The notes under the pieces were generated by a model. That model was not told the origin of the DNA, searched no databases, and worked only from the letters and a program-made list of their open reading frames with translations. The position numbers were made by a program, and so were the translations under genes. This document shows positions 43,060 to 53,560 of a DNA stretch of 64,000 bases, one piece after another (the stretch's first letter is position 1; every line of letters starts with the position of its first letter). The stretch is from positions 17,961 to 81,960 of the forward strand of contig JAGRGB010000216.1 in assembly GCA_020445745.1 (NCBI GenBank). The letters are read 5' to 3'. This DNA comes from Rhodocyclaceae bacterium. Its GTDB lineage: Bacteria; Pseudomonadota; Gammaproteobacteria; Burkholderiales; Rhodocyclaceae.

Positions 43060-45966
43060 TCACGTTGCATAGTCGTCGACCGGCACGCACGCACAGAACA
43101 GGTTGCGGTCGCCGTGCACGTCGTCGATCCGGGCCACTGCCGGCCAGAACTTGTTGGCGCCGACCCACGGCAGCGGGAACACCGCCTGCTCGCGCGAGTA
43201 AGGGTGATGCCAGTCGCCGACCAGGGCGTCGTGGGTGTGCGGGGCATTGCGCAGCGGATTGTCGTCGCGCGGCCAGGCACCGGACTCGACCTGGCGGATC
43301 TCTTCGCGGATCGCGGTCATCGCCTCGACGAAACGGTCGAGTTCGTCCTTCGACTCGCTCTCGGTGGGTTCGATCATCATCGTGCCCGGCACCGGAAAGG
43401 ACATCGTCGGCGCGTGGAAGCCATAGTCCATCAGGCGCTTGGCGATATCCACCTCGGTAATCCCGGCGGCGGCCTTGATCGGCCGGATGTCGATGATGCA
43501 TTCGTGCGCGACCCGGCCCTGGCGGCCGGTGTAGAGCACCGGATAGTGCTGTCCCAGCCGGCTTGCCAGGTAATTTGCATTGAGGATCGCGACCTCGGTC
43601 GCGCGCCGCAGGCCGCGGCCGCCCATCATCGTGATGTACATCCACGAGATCGGCAGGATGCTCGCGGAACCGAACGCGGCGGCGGAAACGGCACCCTGGC
43701 CCGCATTCGGCCGCTGGGCGTCGCCCCCGGCGCAGACCACGTGATCGGGCATGAACGGTGCCAGGTGGGCCTTCAGGCCGATCGGCCCCATGCCCGGTCC
43801 GCCACCACCGTGGGGAATGCAGAAGGTCTTGTGCAGATTCATGTGGGAGACGTCGGCTCCGATCTCCGCGGGCGAGGTCAGGCCGACCTGGGCATTGAGG
43901 TTGGCGCCGTCCATATAGACCTGACCGCCATTGCGGTGCACCACGTCGCAGATCTCGCGGATCTCCTCCTCGAACACGCCGTGGGTCGACGGATAGGTGA
44001 TCATCAGGCAGGCCAGTTCATCGCCATGGGCCTTGGCGCGGGCTTCGAGGTCGGCCAGTTCGACGTTGCCGTTCTCGTCGCAATCCACCACCACCACCCG
44101 CATGCCGCACATCTGCGCGGTGGCCGGATTGGTACCGTGGGCCGAGCGCGGAATCAGGCAGACATTGCGCTGGCCCTGTCCGCGGCTGTCGTGATAGCGG
44201 CGAATCGCGACCAGGCCAGCGTACTCGCCCTGGGCCCCCGAGTTCGGCTGCATCGAAATCGCGTCGAATCCGGTGATCTCCCGCAGATAGCCGGCCAGGC
44301 CGTCGATCATCTCGATGTAGCCCTGGGCCTGGCCGAGTGGCGCGAACGGATGCATGCGGGCAAATCCGGGCCAGCTCACCGGCATCATCTCGCTGGCCGC
44401 GTTGAGCTTCATCGTGCACGAGCCGAGCGAGATCATCGAATGGTCCAGGGCCAGATCCTTGTTCTGCAGGCGCTTCAGGTAGCGCAGCATCTCGTGCTCG
44501 GTGTGGTGGCGGTTGAACACCGGATGGCCGAGGATCGGCGATGCCCGCAGCAGTGCCGCCGGGATTGCCGTGGCGGCCGGCGGCCCGGCAGCGACGAGCC
44601 GGCCGTCGAGGCTGTCGACGTCCGAATTCGCGCCGAACAGCGAGAGCAGGGTGGCGACGTCCTCGCGGCCGGTGGTCTCGTCGCACGACAGGCCGAGCCG
44701 ATCGTCGGCGACCCGGCGAAGATTGAATCCGGCGGCCGCCGCCATCGCCAGCAAGGCGTCGGTGCGACTGCCGGTGACGACATGAACCGTGTCGAAGAAG
44801 GCCTCGTGCACCAGCGCGAAGCCGGCCTCGCGGGCGCCCTCGGCGACGAGCCGGGCCATCCGGTGGATCCGCGCGGCGATCGTCGCCAGGCCCCGCGGGC
44901 CATGCCAGACGGCATACATGCCGGCGATGTTGGCGAGCAGGACCTGCGACGTGCAGATATTGGAATTGGCCTTTTCACGACGAATGTGCTGCTCGCGCGT
45001 CTGCAGCGCCATGCGCAACGCAACCCGGCCGGCGGCATCCTTCGACACCCCGATGATCCGCCCCGGCATAGCCCTGACATTGCCCTGGCGGGTCGCGAAG
45101 AATGCCGCGTGCGGGCCGCCGTAGCCCATCGGCACACCGAAGCGCTGCGCCGAGCCGAGGCAGATGTCGGCCCCCAGCTCGCCCGGCGGCCGCAACAGCA
45201 GCAGCGCCATCAGGTCACTGGCGACCGCGCAGACCGCACCCTGGGCCTTTAGCGCCGCCACCACCGATGACGGGTCCCGCACCCGCCCCTGTTGGTCGGG
45301 ATACTGCAGCAGCGCGCCGAACACCGGCTGCCCGGCGGCACTGGCGGCGTCGCCGACGATCAGCTCGAAGCCGAAATAATGGGCGCGGGTACGGAGCACG
45401 TCGATGGTCTGCGGAAACGCGTCGGCATCGACGAAGAACGCGTTCGACGGGCTCTTCGATATCCGTCTCGCCATCGCCATCGCCTCGGCGGCGGCGGTCG
45501 CCTCGTCGAGCAGCGAAGCGTTCGCCAGATCCAGTCCGGTCAGGTCGATCACCATCTGCTGGAAGTTCAGCAAGGCTTCCAGGCGACCCTGTGCGACTTC
45601 GGCCTGATAGGGCGTATACGCGGTATACCAGCCGGGATTCTCGAACACGTTGCGCAGGATCACCGGTGGCGTCACGGTGTCGTAGTAGCCCATCCCGATC
45701 ATGCTGCGCGCGGGCTGGTTGCGTGCCGCGCTGGCCTGCAGCATGGCCAGCGCGCGATGCTCGGGACACGGTCCGGGCAGGGCGAGCGGTTCCTTCAGGC
45801 GAATGCCCTGCGGTACCGTCTGGGCGATCAGCTGGTCGATGTGCTCGACGCCGAGGGTTGCCAGCATCGCGGCCTGCTCCCCCGCGTCGGGGCCGATATG
45901 GCGGTCGATGAACTCTCCGTTGTGCTCGAGTTCCTCGAGGCTCGCGGTCAGCGTGGACTGGGGCAT
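43060..45966 (-). CDS. gcvP: Glycine dehydrogenase (decarboxylating), P-protein
   Basis: PLP enzyme of 968 aa that decarboxylates glycine and passes the aminomethyl group to GcvH. It is full length with both halves fused. The catalytic region is [43 protein letters not shown], with the PLP lysine in HKTF. The N-terminal start [22 protein letters not shown] is typical. ATG 45966 is chosen over 46134 because family homology begins there and it follows gcvH by 40 bases. It is the third gene of the riboswitch-controlled gcvTHP operon. Confidence 0.97.
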   Translation of the reverse strand: MPQSTLTASLEELEHNGEFIDRHIGPDAGEQAAMLATLGVEHIDQLIAQTVPQGIRLKEPLALPGPCPEHRALAMLQASAARNQPARSMIGMGYYDTVTPPVILRNVFENPGWYTAYTPYQAEVAQGRLEALLNFQQMVIDLTGLDLANASLLDEATAAAEAMAMARRISKSPSNAFFVDADAFPQTIDVLRTRAHYFGFELIVGDAASAAGQPVFGALLQYPDQQGRVRDPSSVVAALKAQGAVCAVASDLMALLLLRPPGELGADICLGSAQRFGVPMGYGGPHAAFFATRQGNVRAMPGRIIGVSKDAAGRVALRMALQTREQHIRREKANSNICTSQVLLANIAGMYAVWHGPRGLATIAARIHRMARLVAEGAREAGFALVHEAFFDTVHVVTGSRTDALLAMAAAAGFNLRRVADDRLGLSCDETTGREDVATLLSLFGANSDVDSLDGRLVAAGPPAATAIPAALLRASPILGHPVFNRHHTEHEMLRYLKRLQNKDLALDHSMISLGSCTMKLNAASEMMPVSWPGFARMHPFAPLGQAQGYIEMIDGLAGYLREITGFDAISMQPNSGAQGEYAGLVAIRRYHDSRGQGQRNVCLIPRSAHGTNPATAQMCGMRVVVVDCDENGNVELADLEARAKAHGDELACLMITYPSTHGVFEEEIREICDVVHRNGGQVYMDGANLNAQVGLTSPAEIGADVSHMNLHKTFCIPHGGGGPGMGPIGLKAHLAPFMPDHVVCAGGDAQRPNAGQGAVSAAAFGSASILPISWMYITMMGGRGLRRATEVAILNANYLASRLGQHYPVLYTGRQGRVAHECIIDIRPIKAAAGITEVDIAKRLMDYGFHAPTMSFPVPGTMMIEPTESESKDELDRFVEAMTAIREEIRQVESGAWPRDDNPLRNAPHTHDALVGDWHHPYSREQAVFPLPWVGANKFWPAVARIDDVHGDRNLFCACVPVDDYAT

Positions 45967-46006
45967 GGGGTTCGGACTCGCGACGATGGATGCGGGCTGA
46001 GGTGGC

Positions 46007-46393
46007 TCAGGCCTCGGCGATCTCGGCTTCGTAGCCAGCGCTGTCGAGCAGCGCGTCGAGGTCTGCGCCGGGCGCCGGCTTGAGCTTGAACAGCCAGTTA
46101 TCGTAGGCATCGGCATTGATCGCCTCGGGTGCATCCGTGGCAGCCGTGTTGCTGGCGATGATCTCGCCGTCCACCGGTGCGTAGATGTCGGATGCCGCCT
46201 TGACCGATTCGATCACCGCGACCGCCTCGCCGGCAGCGACGCTGCGGCCCGCCTCCGGCAATTCCAGGAAGACGATGTCGCCCAGCGCCTCCTGGGCGTG
46301 GTCGGTGATGCCGACCGTCAGCAAGCCGTCGGCGTCGCTGCGGATCCATTCGTGGGACTTGGTGTATTTGAGGTCGGCGGGAACCTTGCTCAT
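46007..46393 (-). CDS. gcvH: Glycine cleavage system H protein
   Basis: Lipoyl carrier of 128 aa. The swinging-arm lysine is in [19 protein letters not shown], and the surrounding strands ([25 protein letters not shown]) and the NDWL-like NWLFKL stretch are normal. It carries the aminomethyl group from GcvP to GcvT. It is the second gene of the operon, 59 bases after gcvT. Confidence 0.97.
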   Translation of the reverse strand: MSKVPADLKYTKSHEWIRSDADGLLTVGITDHAQEALGDIVFLELPEAGRSVAAGEAVAVIESVKAASDIYAPVDGEIIASNTAATDAPEAINADAYDNWLFKLKPAPGADLDALLDSAGYEAEIAEA

Positions 46394-46452
46394 GCGTGCT
46401 CTCCGAAAGCGGTCGGTAATGCAGGCGCCACGGCCTGCGGGAAGAATGCTGC

Positions 46453-47535
46453 TCAGACCAGGCTCTGACCCTTGCGTACGAAGGGCAGCTTGACGGCGCG
46501 GGCGTCGGCCATGCGCCCGCGGATATCTACCGTGACATGCTCGCCGGGCGCCACCGCGAGCGGCAGCCGGGCGAAGGCGATGGCCTTCTGCAGCGTCGGT
46601 GAAAAGCTGCCGCTGGTGGTGACGCCGTCACCATGCTCGGTGGTGACCTTCATGTGGGCGCGCAGCACACCCTTGTCCTCGAGCACGAGACCGAGCATGC
46701 GGCGCCGCGCGCCACTGTTTTCCAGAGGCTCGCGACCCACGAAATGGCGGCTCTGGTCCTTGAAATCGATGGTCCACGCGAGCCCGGCGTCGAGCGGCGA
46801 GGTGTCCTCGTCCATGTCCTGGCCATAAAGGTTCATGCCGGCCTCCAGGCGCAGCGTGTCCCGCGCGCCGAGCCCGCACGGAGCCACCCCGGCGTCCGCC
46901 AGCTCGCGCCACAGGCTGACGGCGCGGGATGCCGGCACGGTCAGCTCGAATCCGTCCTCGCCGGTATAGCCGGTGCGGGCGATCACCAGCTCGCCGAATT
47001 CGACGGCCTGGAACGGCGACAGCGCCTCGCTCGCGGCTTCGCTGCCGACGATCGCCTGCCAGCACAGCCGGCGCGCCTGCGGCCCCTGAACCGCGATCAT
47101 GGCCAGGTCGCGCCGCGGCGCCAGATCGACGTCGGCACCGTCGCGATCGATGCGCTCGCGCATCCACGCGACGTCCTTGTCGGCCGATCCGGCATTGACG
47201 ACCAGCCGATAGCGGTCGTCGGCGAAATGGTAGACGATCAGATCGTCGATGACGCCACCCGTCGGATTCAGCATGCACGTGTACAAGGCCTGGCCGGGGG
47301 CGGTCAATTTGGCGACATCGTTGGCCAGCAAGGTACGCAGGAATTTTCGCCCATCGCCGCCCGTGACATCGATGGCCAGCATGTGGGACACGTCGAACAT
47401 GCCGGCGTGGCGGCGCACGGCATGGTGCTCCTCGATCTGGGAGCCGTAGTTGACCGGCATCTCCCAGCCCGCGAAATCGACCATCCGGGCGCCGGCATCG
47501 ACGTGGGCGCGATGAAGCGGGGTCTGCTTGGACAT
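46453..47535 (-). CDS. gcvT: Aminomethyltransferase (glycine cleavage T protein)
   Basis: Tetrahydrofolate-dependent enzyme of 360 aa that releases ammonia and forms methylene-THF. The family start ([48 protein letters not shown]) and folate-site region ([12 protein letters not shown]) are complete, with the C-terminal GETGRxxA-like barrel intact. It is the first gene of the operon and is preceded by a glycine riboswitch and its terminator. Confidence 0.97.
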   Translation of the reverse strand: MSKQTPLHRAHVDAGARMVDFAGWEMPVNYGSQIEEHHAVRRHAGMFDVSHMLAIDVTGGDGRKFLRTLLANDVAKLTAPGQALYTCMLNPTGGVIDDLIVYHFADDRYRLVVNAGSADKDVAWMRERIDRDGADVDLAPRRDLAMIAVQGPQARRLCWQAIVGSEAASEALSPFQAVEFGELVIARTGYTGEDGFELTVPASRAVSLWRELADAGVAPCGLGARDTLRLEAGMNLYGQDMDEDTSPLDAGLAWTIDFKDQSRHFVGREPLENSGARRRMLGLVLEDKGVLRAHMKVTTEHGDGVTTSGSFSPTLQKAIAFARLPLAVAPGEHVTVDIRGRMADARAVKLPFVRKGQSLV

Positions 47536-47574
47536 GGCGATGTTCCTCGGCGACAGCGGCGCCCTCGGGCGATG

Positions 47575-47607
47575 AAAAAGGGACGTGCCGAACCCGCGAC
47601 CCGTCCC
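47575..47607 (-). terminator. Intrinsic terminator, likely expression platform of the glycine riboswitch
   Basis: On the minus strand GGGACG / CGTCCC (a 6-bp stem with a long loop) is followed by TTTTT. It lies between the riboswitch and gcvT, so glycine binding could allow read-through. Confidence 0.65.
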
Positions 47608-47775
47608 CTTCTGTCCCTGGTGCCTGAGAGATTGCAGCCGCGGCCGGGCGCCCATCCGCTGGTCGACCCCTGCGCCGCCGCTCTCCAGATCGTTGCTTCG
47701 ACCTGCGGTCCGTTCGCCTGCGGGGCAGAGGTTCTCGCCTTCGGCAGCCTGACGCGGCGCTCTCCCGCAGCTTGG
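47608..47775 (-). promoter_or_regulatory. Tandem glycine riboswitch upstream of gcvT
   Basis: On the minus strand the RNA shows GCGGGAGAGC, GCTGCCGAAGGCGAGAACC and AGGCGAACGGACCGC (first aptamer, about 47705-47770). A second aptamer follows, GGAGAGCGGCG to AATCTCTCAGGCACCAGGGACAG (about 47611-47690). The GGAGAG, GCCGAAGG and CTCTCAGGCACCAGGGACAG parts are the hallmarks of glycine riboswitches. The operon it controls breaks down glycine, so it is expected to switch on with glycine. The second aptamer lacks a clear CCGAAGG. Confidence 0.85.
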
Positions 47776-47863
47776 GCGGACGATAGCACCGGCCGCCACG
47801 ATCGGGCAAGCGCGCTACCGCCGGAGCGCCCGTGCCAGCCGTGGGCCGCGCTAACATCGCACC

Positions 47864-48751
47864 ATGACACCGAGTCGCGGTCGTTACCTGGATGTTCGTG
47901 GCCTGCGCTACCACTTGCGCGAGTGGGGTCCGGCCGGCGCGCCGCAGTTGCTGATGCTCCACGGCTGGATGGACCTGTCCGCCAGTTTCCAGTTCGTCGT
48001 TGAACGGCTCCACCACGAATGGCACGTGATCGCGCCGGACTGGCGCGGCTTCGGTCGCAGCGCACGGGCACCGGGCGGCTACTGGTTTCCGGACTACCTG
48101 GCCGATCTCGACGCCATCGTGCGCGCGGCCGGCGTCGATTGTCCGATCAACCTGATCGGCCACAGCATGGGCGGCAATGTCGCCGCGCTGTATGCCGGCG
48201 TGCGGCCGCGATCGGTGGCGCGGCTGGTGCTGCTCGATGCCTTCGGGCTCGCCGACCGAGCGCCGGACGAGGCACCCGGGCGCTATCGCAAGTGGCTCGA
48301 TCAGCTCGCACGCGACAGCCGGCCGCGCCGCTACGAATCGGCGGAATCCTTTGCCGACCGATTGCAGCAGGACGATCCACGGCTGGACCGTCGGCAGGCC
48401 CTGCAACTCGCCGCGGAAATGCTTGTCGACAATCCCGCCGGCGGATATGTCGGCCACGGCGACCCGCGCCACCGCGACGTCAATCCGGTCCTGTACCGGC
48501 GCGCGGAAGCGATGGCGTGCTGGCGGCAGGTGCGGGCCCCGGTGCTTTCGCTGCTGCCGCAGGACGATGATCTCAGGCGGCGGCTGGGCGTTGACGACGA
48601 GGCCTGCGCCGCGGGCCGGGCCTGCTTTCGTGACTTCCGGGAGATTCGACTGACCGATACCGGCCACAACCTGCATCGCGACGTACCGGCCGCGGTGGCG
48701 GCCGCGATCGAGGACTTCGTGCCTTTCGGTCGTGCCGGAGCCGTGCCATGA
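47864..48751 (+). CDS. Alpha/beta-fold hydrolase
   Basis: Soluble hydrolase of 295 aa. The oxyanion segment LMLHGWMDLSASFQFVVERL, the acid-side DWRGFGRSARAPG, and the nucleophile elbow LIGHSMGGNVAALYAG (catalytic Ser) are clear. The catalytic histidine is in TDTGHNLHRD near residue 270. The substrate is unknown. Its stop overlaps the next start (ATGA, 48748-48751), so it is the first gene of a rightward run through the PHP nuclease, yciO and beyond. Confidence 0.88.
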   Translation: MTPSRGRYLDVRGLRYHLREWGPAGAPQLLMLHGWMDLSASFQFVVERLHHEWHVIAPDWRGFGRSARAPGGYWFPDYLADLDAIVRAAGVDCPINLIGHSMGGNVAALYAGVRPRSVARLVLLDAFGLADRAPDEAPGRYRKWLDQLARDSRPRRYESAESFADRLQQDDPRLDRRQALQLAAEMLVDNPAGGYVGHGDPRHRDVNPVLYRRAEAMACWRQVRAPVLSLLPQDDDLRRRLGVDDEACAAGRACFRDFREIRLTDTGHNLHRDVPAAVAAAIEDFVPFGRAGAVP

Positions 48752-49590
48752 AATCCTTCCACAACCCCGATCTGCACTGCCACTCGAACCGTTCCGACGG
48801 CCATCTGGCGCCTGCGGACGTGGTCGCGCGGGCGCTTGCCAACGGGGTCGACCTGCTCGCGCTGACCGACCACGACGAAGTCGGCGGCATCGACGAGGCG
48901 ATCGCCGCCGCCTACGGCAGCAAGCTGCGGCTGCTGCCCGGGGTAGAGATCTCCACCAGCTTTGCCGGCGAGAACATCCACATCGTCGGCCTCGCGATCG
49001 ACCACCGCCACCGGCCACTGCTCGATGGCCTCGCCCGTCTGCGCAGCGGGCGCGCCGAACGTGCCGAACGCATCGGCGCCGAACTCGCACGTTGCGGGAT
49101 CCCCGACGCGCTGGCCGGCGCCCGTCGGCTGGCGCGAAATCCCGAGCTGTTGACCCGCGCGCACTTCGCCCGCCATATCGTGGCCTGTGGCCTGATGCCC
49201 GACATCAGGACGGTGTTCGATCATTATCTGGCGACCGGCAAGCCCGGCTGCGTCCCGCACCGGTGGGCCGAGGTCGAACAGGCGGTGAGCTGGATCATCG
49301 ACGCCGGCGGTGTCGCGGTGCTCGCCCATCCGGCCCGCTACCGGCTCTCCAAGGCGGCGTTCGACGAGCTCCTCGAGCGTTTCCAGCAGGGGGGCGGCGA
49401 AGCCATCGAGGTGGTCGGCGGGGCCCATACCGAAGAGGAGACGCGACGCATCGCGCAGGTCGCCAGACGTCGGGGCCTGATGGCATCGCGCGCCTCCGAT
49501 TTCCATGGCCTCGGCGAGGGGCCGGTGGATCTCGGGTGCTGCAACCCCTTGCCGCACGATCTGGTTCCGGTATGGTCGCGTTTTCGCTGA
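48748..49590 (+). CDS. rnm: PHP-domain 5'-3' exoribonuclease (RNase AM / YciV-like)
   Basis: Metal-dependent phosphoesterase of 280 aa. The PHP motifs are DLHCHSNRSDGHLAP, LALTDHDEVGG and, near the end, ASDFHGLG, with further histidines in LAHPARYRLS. The length and motif order match the YciV/TrpH group, one member of which trims 5' ends of rRNA and digests short RNA in E. coli. It overlaps the hydrolase gene and lies 31 bases before yciO. Confidence 0.88.
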   Translation: MKSFHNPDLHCHSNRSDGHLAPADVVARALANGVDLLALTDHDEVGGIDEAIAAAYGSKLRLLPGVEISTSFAGENIHIVGLAIDHRHRPLLDGLARLRSGRAERAERIGAELARCGIPDALAGARRLARNPELLTRAHFARHIVACGLMPDIRTVFDHYLATGKPGCVPHRWAEVEQAVSWIIDAGGVAVLAHPARYRLSKAAFDELLERFQQGGGEAIEVVGGAHTEEETRRIAQVARRRGLMASRASDFHGLGEGPVDLGCCNPLPHDLVPVWSRFR

Positions 49591-49621
49591 ATCGCGGGCG
49601 TGCCGACGCCCGCCCGCAAGC

Positions 49622-50254
49622 ATGGCCCAATTCTTCTCGCTCCACCCACAGCAGCCGCAGCCGCGCCTGATCCGACAGGCCGCCGACATCGTGCGGCAGA
49701 GTGGGCTGGTGGCGCTGCCGACGGACTCGGCCTATGCGCTCGCCTGCCAGGTCGGCCAGGCCCAGCTGCTCGATCGGATCCGTCGCATCCGGGGCGTCGA
49801 CGACCGCCACCATTTCACGCTGATGTGTCGCGACCTGTCGGAGATCGCGCAGTTCGCGCGGGTCGACAATGCCCAGTACCGGCTGCTCAAGGCCACCACA
49901 CCGGGCCCCTACACCTTTATTCTGGAGGGCACCCGCGAACTGCCGCGCCGGGTGCTGCACCCGAAACGCAAGACCGTCGGCCTGCGTGTCCCCGAGCATC
50001 CGGTGGTCGAGGCCCTGCTGGCGGAGATCGACGGGCCGCTGTTGACCTCGACCCTGTTGCTGCCGGACGAGGCCTTGCCGCTGTCGGATGCCGAGGAGAT
50101 CCGGGAGCGCCTCGGCAAGCAGGTGGAGCTGGTGATCGAGGCGGGCTATTGCGGCGCCGAGGCCACCACCGTGATCGACCTGAGCGGTGGCGCACCGATA
50201 CTGGTGCGGGCCGGACGCGGGGCCCTCGAGCCCTTCGGCCTCGAGCCGACGTGA
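49622..50254 (+). CDS. yciO: YciO-type Sua5/YrdC family protein
   Basis: Protein of 210 aa with the Sua5/YrdC fold. The nucleotide-site start is SGLVALPTDSAYALACQVG, followed by RIRGVDDRHHFTLMCRDLSEIAQFA, PGPYTFILEGTRELPRR and KRKTVGLRVPEHP. The order and length match YciO, the stand-alone relative of the threonylcarbamoyl-adenylate synthase for tRNA modification. YciO itself has weak or uncertain activity in that pathway. ATG 49622 is the only start near the domain. Confidence 0.88.
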   Translation: MAQFFSLHPQQPQPRLIRQAADIVRQSGLVALPTDSAYALACQVGQAQLLDRIRRIRGVDDRHHFTLMCRDLSEIAQFARVDNAQYRLLKATTPGPYTFILEGTRELPRRVLHPKRKTVGLRVPEHPVVEALLAEIDGPLLTSTLLLPDEALPLSDAEEIRERLGKQVELVIEAGYCGAEATTVIDLSGGAPILVRAGRGALEPFGLEPT

Positions 50255-50297
50255 CGATCCCCTTTGCTAGAATCGTATCCTTTGCCGCCGTGCGCCG

Positions 50298-50948
50298 ATG
50301 GATGAACTGATTTCCACACTGGCCATCTGGGCCCTGCCCGTGCTGTTCGCGATCACCCTGCACGAAGCGGCTCACGGCTACGTCGCACGCCACTTCGGCG
50401 ACCCGACGGCCGAACAGGCCGGCCGCATCTCGCTGAATCCGCTGAAGCACATCGACCTGGTCGGCACGCTGCTGGTGCCGGGGCTGATCCTCGCGCTGAG
50501 TTCGGGCGGGATGCTGTTCGGCTGGGCCAAGCCGGTGCCGGTGAGCTTCGGCCGTTTGCGCCGGCCCAAGGCCGACATGCTGTGGGTGGCGGCCGCCGGG
50601 CCGCTGGCGAACCTGGCGATGGCCGTGTTCTGGGCACTGGTCTTCCTGCTCGGACGCCAGCTCGGCGGCAGCGACTACGCGCTGCCGATGCTGAAGATGG
50701 CCGACGCCGGCATGCACATCAACGCCATCCTGATGATGCTCAACCTGCTGCCGATCCCTCCGCTCGACGGCGGTCGCATCGCGGTCAGCCTGCTGCCCGG
50801 CAAACTCGCCGCGGCCTATGCCAGACTCGAACCCTTCGGTTTCCCGATCCTGCTGCTGCTGCTGTTCACCGGCGTGCTCGGTGCGGTGCTGGGACCGCTG
50901 GTGGCGCTGTTCCGGTATGCTCTGGCCCTCGTATTCGGACTACTGTAA
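50298..50948 (+). CDS. Site-2-protease-like M50 zinc metalloprotease
   Basis: Integral membrane protein of 216 aa with about five helices. The zinc motif HEAAH is in the first helix (AITLHEAAHGYVARHFGDPTAEQAGRISLNPLKHID), and the second zinc ligand lies in NLLPIPPLDGGR. It belongs to the compact YwhC-like M50 group without PDZ domains; these are thought to cut membrane proteins, but targets are unknown. It lies just before trpS (8-base gap), a common neighbourhood in proteobacteria. Confidence 0.9.
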   Translation: MDELISTLAIWALPVLFAITLHEAAHGYVARHFGDPTAEQAGRISLNPLKHIDLVGTLLVPGLILALSSGGMLFGWAKPVPVSFGRLRRPKADMLWVAAAGPLANLAMAVFWALVFLLGRQLGGSDYALPMLKMADAGMHINAILMMLNLLPIPPLDGGRIAVSLLPGKLAAAYARLEPFGFPILLLLLFTGVLGAVLGPLVALFRYALALVFGLL

Positions 50949-50956
50949 GACGATCA

Positions 50957-52159
50957 ATGTACGCTGAACGCGTTCTTTCCGGGATGCGGCCGACCGGAAG
51001 ACTCCATCTCGGCCACTACCACGGCGTGTTGCGAAACTGGGTCAAGCTGCAGGTGGAGTACCCCTGCCTGTTCTTTGTCGCCGACTGGCACGCGCTGACC
51101 ACCAACTACGACGATCCGCGGCTGATCGGCGAGAGCGTCTGGGAGATGTTGATCGACTGGCTGGCGGCCGGAGTCGACCCCGCGCAGGCGACCCTGTTCA
51201 TCCAGTCGCGGGTACCGGAACACGCGGAGCTGCACCTGCTGCTGTCGATGATGTGCCCGCTGGGATGGCTGGAGCGGGTGCCGACCTACAAGGATCAGCA
51301 GGAAAAGCTCACCGACAAGGATTTGTCCACCTACGGCTTTCTCGGCTATCCGTTGCTGCAGTCGGCCGACATCCTGATCTACCGTGCCGACAAGGTGCCG
51401 GTCGGCGATGACCAGGTGCCCCACGTCGAGCTCACGCGCGAGGTCGCCCGGCGCTTCAACCATCTCTACGGCAAGGAGCCGGGATTCGAGGACAAGGCCC
51501 GCGACGCGATTCGCAAGCTCGGCGCAAAGCGCGCGCGGATGTACGAGGAACTGCGGGTGCGCTTCCAGCAGGAGGGCGAGGAGCAGGCGCTCGAGCAGGC
51601 CCAGGCCCTGCTCGAGGAGACCCAGAATCTGAGCCTGGGCGACCGCGAGCGTCTCTACGGCTATCTCGAAGGCGGCGGCAAGATGATACTGGCCGAGCCT
51701 GATGCGCTGCTGACCGTGGCTTCCAAGATGCCCGGCCTCGACGGCCAGAAGATGTCCAAGTCCTACAACAACACGATCTATCTGCGTGAGGAGAGCGACA
51801 GCATCACGAAGAAGATCCGCACCATGCAGACCGATCCGGCGCGCGTGCGCCGGACCGATCCGGGCGAGCCCGAGAAGTGCCCGGTCTGGCAGTTCCACCA
51901 GATCTACTCCGACGACTCGGTCCGCGACTGGGTGCAGGAAGGTTGCCGCAGCGCCGGCATCGGCTGCGTCCAGTGCAAGCAACCGGTGATCGACGCGGTG
52001 GTCGCCGAGCAGGAACGGATGCGCGAGCGTGCGCAGCCCTATGTCGAGGACCCCGGTCTGTTGCGCAATATCATCGCGGACGGCTGCGAGCGGGCGCGCA
52101 AGCTCGCCCAGGACACCATGCGTGACGTCCGGGAAGCGATGGGGCTGAATTTCGGGTGA
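50957..52159 (+). CDS. trpS: Tryptophan-tRNA ligase
   Basis: Class I aminoacyl-tRNA synthetase of 400 aa. The HIGH-type motif is LHLGHYHG and the KMSKS loop is QKMSKS. The tryptophan/ATP pocket segments LFFVADWHALTT and DKVPVGDDQVPHVELTREVARRFN are typical. At 400 aa it is the longer form seen in many Beta- and Gammaproteobacteria. Its stop overlaps the scpA start (GTGA). Confidence 0.96.
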   Translation: MYAERVLSGMRPTGRLHLGHYHGVLRNWVKLQVEYPCLFFVADWHALTTNYDDPRLIGESVWEMLIDWLAAGVDPAQATLFIQSRVPEHAELHLLLSMMCPLGWLERVPTYKDQQEKLTDKDLSTYGFLGYPLLQSADILIYRADKVPVGDDQVPHVELTREVARRFNHLYGKEPGFEDKARDAIRKLGAKRARMYEELRVRFQQEGEEQALEQAQALLEETQNLSLGDRERLYGYLEGGGKMILAEPDALLTVASKMPGLDGQKMSKSYNNTIYLREESDSITKKIRTMQTDPARVRRTDPGEPEKCPVWQFHQIYSDDSVRDWVQEGCRSAGIGCVQCKQPVIDAVVAEQERMRERAQPYVEDPGLLRNIIADGCERARKLAQDTMRDVREAMGLNFG

Positions 52160-52989
52160 ACCTGCCGCTCGACCTGCCACCGCAACAGACGCCGGAGCAG
52201 GCTGCCGCCGTGGCGCGCCTGTATGGCGAGCCGGTGCTGTCGCTGCCGCTGGACCTGTACATCCCGCCCGATGCGCTGGAGATCATTCTCGACGCCTTCG
52301 AGGGGCCGCTCGACTTGCTTCTCTACCTGATCCGCAAGGCCAACATCGACATCCTCGACATCCCGATGGCGCCTCTGACCGCGCAATATCTGGAATACGT
52401 CGAGGCGATGCGGGCCAGCAACCTCGAACTGGCGGCCGAATACCTGCTGATGGCGGCAATGCTGCTCGAAATCAAGTCGCGGATGCTGCTGCCACGGCCG
52501 CCGCGCGTCGTCGAGGACCCGGAGGCGGATCCCCGCGCCGATCTGGTGCGGCGCCTGCTCGAGTACGAACAGATGAAGCTCGCGGCCGCCAAGATCGACG
52601 CGCAGCCCAGGCAGGGGCGCGATTTCGAGTGGATCGGCGTGCTGGTCACCGAGAAGGTGGTCGAGCGCCTGCCCGAGGTCAGCCTGCACGACCTCCAGCT
52701 GGCGTGGCTCAAGATCGTGCGCAACGCCCGCCTCAACCGGCACCATACGGTGCAGCGCGAGGAACTGTCGGTGCGCGAGCACATGAGCAGCATGCTGCGG
52801 CGTCTCGCCAGCGGCGAGTTCGTGGTCTTCGATGCGCTGTTCGACCGCGACCTGGGTGCCCCGGGCCTCGTCGTCAGCTTTCTGGCCTTGCTCGAACTCG
52901 TCAAGGAGCGCCTGGTGGAAGTCACCCAGAGTGCCGCCTTTGCGCCGATCTACCTGAGGCTCAGCGACCATGCTGGCAGTGCGCCCTGA
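52156..52989 (+). CDS. scpA: Segregation and condensation protein A
   Basis: Kleisin subunit of the Smc-ScpAB condensin, 277 aa. The family core is [66 protein letters not shown]. The start is GTG 52156, overlapping the trpS stop. It overlaps scpB by 20 bases. No smc gene is in the window. Confidence 0.95.
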   Translation: MNLPLDLPPQQTPEQAAAVARLYGEPVLSLPLDLYIPPDALEIILDAFEGPLDLLLYLIRKANIDILDIPMAPLTAQYLEYVEAMRASNLELAAEYLLMAAMLLEIKSRMLLPRPPRVVEDPEADPRADLVRRLLEYEQMKLAAAKIDAQPRQGRDFEWIGVLVTEKVVERLPEVSLHDLQLAWLKIVRNARLNRHHTVQREELSVREHMSSMLRRLASGEFVVFDALFDRDLGAPGLVVSFLALLELVKERLVEVTQSAAFAPIYLRLSDHAGSAP

Positions 52990-53560
52990 CGACTGGAAGC
53001 GGGTGCTGGAGACCGCCCTGCTGGGCGCCCAGGCGCCGCTGCCGGTGAGCACGCTGCGCCTGCTGTTCGACCAGGACCCGGGGCCCGAAACGGTCCGCCG
53101 GCTGCTCGACGAGTTGCGCGCCGACTGGGAGGACCGCGGAGTCGAGCTGTTGCAGGTTGCCGGCGGCTGGCGCTTCCGCACGCGACCCGAATACCAGGTC
53201 TATCTCGATCGCCTGAAGGACGAGCGGGCCCCGAAGTATTCGCGCGCGGTGCTGGAAACGCTGGCGATCATTGCCTACCGCCAACCGGTGACCCGCGGCG
53301 ACATCGAGGAGATCCGCGGTGTCACGGTTTCCCAGGGCGTGATCCGGACCCTCGAATCGCGGGGCTGGATCGACGTGGTCGGTCACCGCGACGTGCCCGG
53401 CCGCCCGGCCTTGTTCGCGACCACGCGTCGCTTCCTCGACGAAATGGGCCTGCGCTCGCTGACCGAGTTGCCCCCGTTGACCGAAATTGAAAGGATCATG
53501 GACCTTGTCGACCTCCCGCTCACACAGTCGGCCGAAGGGCCCGCCGAACAAGCCGGCTAG
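52970..53560 (+). CDS. scpB: Segregation and condensation protein B
   Basis: Winged-helix partner of ScpA, 196 aa. The key stretches are [67 protein letters not shown]. It dimerises and holds ScpA on Smc. Its 3' end overlaps the rluB start region. Confidence 0.95.
   Translation: MLAVRPDDWKRVLETALLGAQAPLPVSTLRLLFDQDPGPETVRRLLDELRADWEDRGVELLQVAGGWRFRTRPEYQVYLDRLKDERAPKYSRAVLETLAIIAYRQPVTRGDIEEIRGVTVSQGVIRTLESRGWIDVVGHRDVPGRPALFATTRRFLDEMGLRSLTELPPLTEIERIMDLVDLPLTQSAEGPAEQAG

Noticed and set aside
42712-45252. Long plus-strand frame opposite gcvP
   Set aside because: gcvP on the minus strand is full length with all motifs; the plus frame has biased composition.
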